A stretch of DNA of 64,000 nt, taken from the NCBI GenBank assembly GCA_045592745.1, contig JAZNVH010000010.1, positions 62,001-126,000 on the forward strand, written 5' to 3'. The translations under genes and the position numbers were made by a program. The stretch is from Aphodoplasma sp045592745. Its GTDB lineage: Bacteria; Bacillota; Clostridia; UBA1381; UMGS1253. Shown here piece by piece: positions 62,527-64,000 of this stretch; the first letter of the stretch is position 1, and every line of letters starts with the position of its first letter. The notes beneath the pieces were generated by a model. That model was given only the letters and a program-made list of their open reading frames with translations. It was not told the DNA's origin and did no database searches.

Positions 62527-64000
62527 ATGAAACTGACCTTTTCTACAAAAAACGTAAACAGGGCATCGTTTTTTGATACCTGCCGTTATGCATACGATTA
62601 CGGATATGCAGGTTTTGAAATTTATGATGCAATTAAAGAGAGAAAACAACACTATGACAGCATTCTTCGAAGTGAACGCACAGCAGACTCAAAAAGAAAG
62701 CTTTTTAACCGTGGACTTAACGTTTCTGCATTGGTGTATCCGTATCCGATAGAAAGTAGCGAAGCGACACCTGAATCTGTTGTAAAATATGTTGATATGG
62801 CGACAAATGCGGGAATTGAGCGCGTTATTTTGCGTATCGAGGAAAAGACTTCAAACGATGTGCTTTATGAAAAACTCAGTGAGGCTGTCAAAAAAGCCGG
62901 AAAGGCTGATGTTCAGATATTGTTTGAAACATCGGGCTATCTTGCAAAAACTGAGAATGTAATTGATATTATAAACTTTTTTTCATCTGCGGCAATAGGT
63001 GTTTCGTGGAATACGCGTGAAACGTATTTTAAAGCGGGCGAGAGTGCAGACACAACCATTAAAACACTTGGCGCGTATATAAAATATGTGCGTCTTGGTG
63101 ATATGAAAGATGGCAAAAGCGTCTTAATCGGTGAGGGAGAGCTTCCTGTTACAAATGTTATTAATGCGCTTTCTTCACTTAATTTTGACGGATATATTTG
63201 CGTGGCGTGGAATGAAGAAATTCAGGATGCTGACATTGTACTTACGCATTTCACAAATTATATTGCTGGACTTTCTCGAAAGAAAAAAGAAAAAGACGGT
63301 GCATATTATAATCGCTCAAAGACGGGTACATTTGTATGGAAAAAATACGATGTTATTGATGCAACTTTTTCCGATGTGCTTGATACGATGGTTGAAAAGT
63401 ACCCTGACCAGTATGCGTTTAAATATACAACGCTTGATTACACAAGAACGTATTCGCAGTTTCGCCGTGATGTAGATGAATGTGCGGCGGCACTTATATC
63501 GCTTGGCGTAAAGGCGGGCGACCAGGTTGCTATATGGGCGACGAATGTGCCGGCGTGGTTTATTACCTTTTGGGCAACGACAAAAATCGGCGCAGTACTC
63601 GTTACAGTTAATACCGCATATAAAATTCATGAGATTGAATATCTTTTAAAGCAGTCGGATACGCATACGCTTGTTATGATTGAGGATTGTAAGGATATTA
63701 ATTATATAGAAATTATCGAGGAGCTTTGTCCCGAACTTAAAAGCATAAATCCAGGAGAGCCGCTTTATTCAAAAAATCTTCCGTTCCTGCGAAATGTAGT
63801 TACAGTCGGTTTTTCAATGGATGGATGTCTTACATGGGAACAGATGCTTGAGCGTTCTGCACTTGTGCCTCAGCAGGAGGTGCGTCGCAGAGCCTCGCTT
63901 GTAAAGCCCGACGATGTTTGTAATATGCAATATACATCGGGCACTACGGGATTTCCAAAGGGCGTAATGCTTACGCACAGAAACATTGTCAACAACGGAA
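62527..64000 (+). CDS. TIM-barrel / acyl-CoA synthetase fusion (partial, runs off the window)
   Basis: An open frame of 491 codons continues to the window edge. Residues about 1-255 look like a sugar phosphate isomerase/epimerase-type TIM barrel ('MKLTFSTKNVNRASFFDTCRY' start, 'YDYGYAGFEIYDAI', 'LFETSGYLAKTENV', 'VRLGDMKDGKSVLIGEGE'). From about residue 279 an AMP-dependent synthetase begins ('YPDQYAF', 'LGVKAGDQVAIWATNVPAW') and shows the P-loop 'YTSGTTGFPKG' at 469-479. The synthetase half should activate a carboxylic acid with ATP and CoA. The gene starts two bases after the LeuA-like stop, within 'TAAGGATGA', so they are one unit. The full length is not visible. Confidence 0.85.
   Translation, partial: MKLTFSTKNVNRASFFDTCRYAYDYGYAGFEIYDAIKERKQHYDSILRSERTADSKRKLFNRGLNVSALVYPYPIESSEATPESVVKYVDMATNAGIERVILRIEEKTSNDVLYEKLSEAVKKAGKADVQILFETSGYLAKTENVIDIINFFSSAAIGVSWNTRETYFKAGESADTTIKTLGAYIKYVRLGDMKDGKSVLIGEGELPVTNVINALSSLNFDGYICVAWNEEIQDADIVLTHFTNYIAGLSRKKKEKDGAYYNRSKTGTFVWKKYDVIDATFSDVLDTMVEKYPDQYAFKYTTLDYTRTYSQFRRDVDECAAALISLGVKAGDQVAIWATNVPAWFITFWATTKIGAVLVTVNTAYKIHEIEYLLKQSDTHTLVMIEDCKDINYIEIIEELCPELKSINPGEPLYSKNLPFLRNVVTVGFSMDGCLTWEQMLERSALVPQQEVRRRASLVKPDDVCNMQYTSGTTGFPKGVMLTHRNIVNNG

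Noticed and set aside
1..64000. CRISPR array, prophage or transposase
   Set aside because: No regularly spaced repeats, phage structural genes or transposase-like proteins were seen on either strand.

Overview
The window reads as chromosomal DNA of an anaerobic, endospore-lineage member of the Firmicutes, class Clostridia. It looks AT-rich (roughly 40% GC by eye, not computed), and strong Shine-Dalgarno sequences (AGGAGG-like) and TTG/GTG starts are frequent. Lineage markers are two T-box riboswitches, sigma-H, GerW/YtfJ, CarD, a type III glutamine synthetase and the FeFe-hydrogenase maturase HydE. Genes are densely packed on both strands, most convergent pairs are separated by one shared hairpin terminator, and no phage, plasmid, IS transposase or CRISPR array was seen.

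Layout. 1-9.3 kb: zinc-ribbon membrane protein, NhaC antiporter, hydE-mnmA, polysaccharide deacetylase, CarD, glnN and an M24 peptidase. 9.4-14.3 kb: a flavoprotein, then dgt and the macromolecular synthesis pair dnaG-rpoD. 14.3-19.1 kb: SLOG protein, ispE, tRNA-Thr(CGT), and an AraC regulator divergent from galT-galK. 19.1-30.4 kb: ABC-F ATPase, DUF4430 lipoprotein, ECF S component, sigH, zinc-ribbon protein, TrmH-type methyltransferase, HD phosphohydrolase, cca, WG-repeat protein, CDF exporter and a DUF486 protein. 30.6-35.6 kb: a T-box-controlled aspS::gatC - gatA-like - gatB operon. 35.7-45.9 kb: PHP protein, AEC transporter, DUF4825 lipoprotein, FAD dehydrogenase, trmB, stand-alone trpB, a radical-SAM/DUF2344 pair, VOC and LUD proteins. 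46-54.8 kb: valS, then M50 protease-scpA-scpB-DUF2953-gerW, an AraC regulator and rodA. 54.9-60.6 kb: HAD phosphatase, mannonate dehydratase with an SDR, and rhaB-rhaA. 60.8-64 kb: a second T-box in front of a LeuA-like protein and a TIM-barrel/acyl-CoA-synthetase fusion that runs off the window.

Most interesting points. (1) The tRNA-dependent amidation operon is unusual: AspRS carries GatC as a C-terminal domain, the GatA homologue is short and has Ala where the amidase nucleophile Ser should be, and the T-box specifier region contains overlapping Glu (GAA) and Asn (AAC) codons. (2) The last operon pairs a 2-isopropylmalate-synthase-like protein that has lost its metal ligands with a protein joining a xylose-isomerase-like TIM barrel to an AMP-forming acyl-CoA synthetase. 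It sits behind a T-box, so it is probably tied to amino-acid supply. This is the best candidate here for an undescribed pathway.

Metabolically, galactose (galTK), rhamnose (rhaAB) and mannonate (uxuA plus SDR) genes indicate use of plant cell-wall sugars, particularly pectin-type sugars. HydE suggests hydrogen metabolism, and sigH and gerW suggest sporulation or descent from spore formers.
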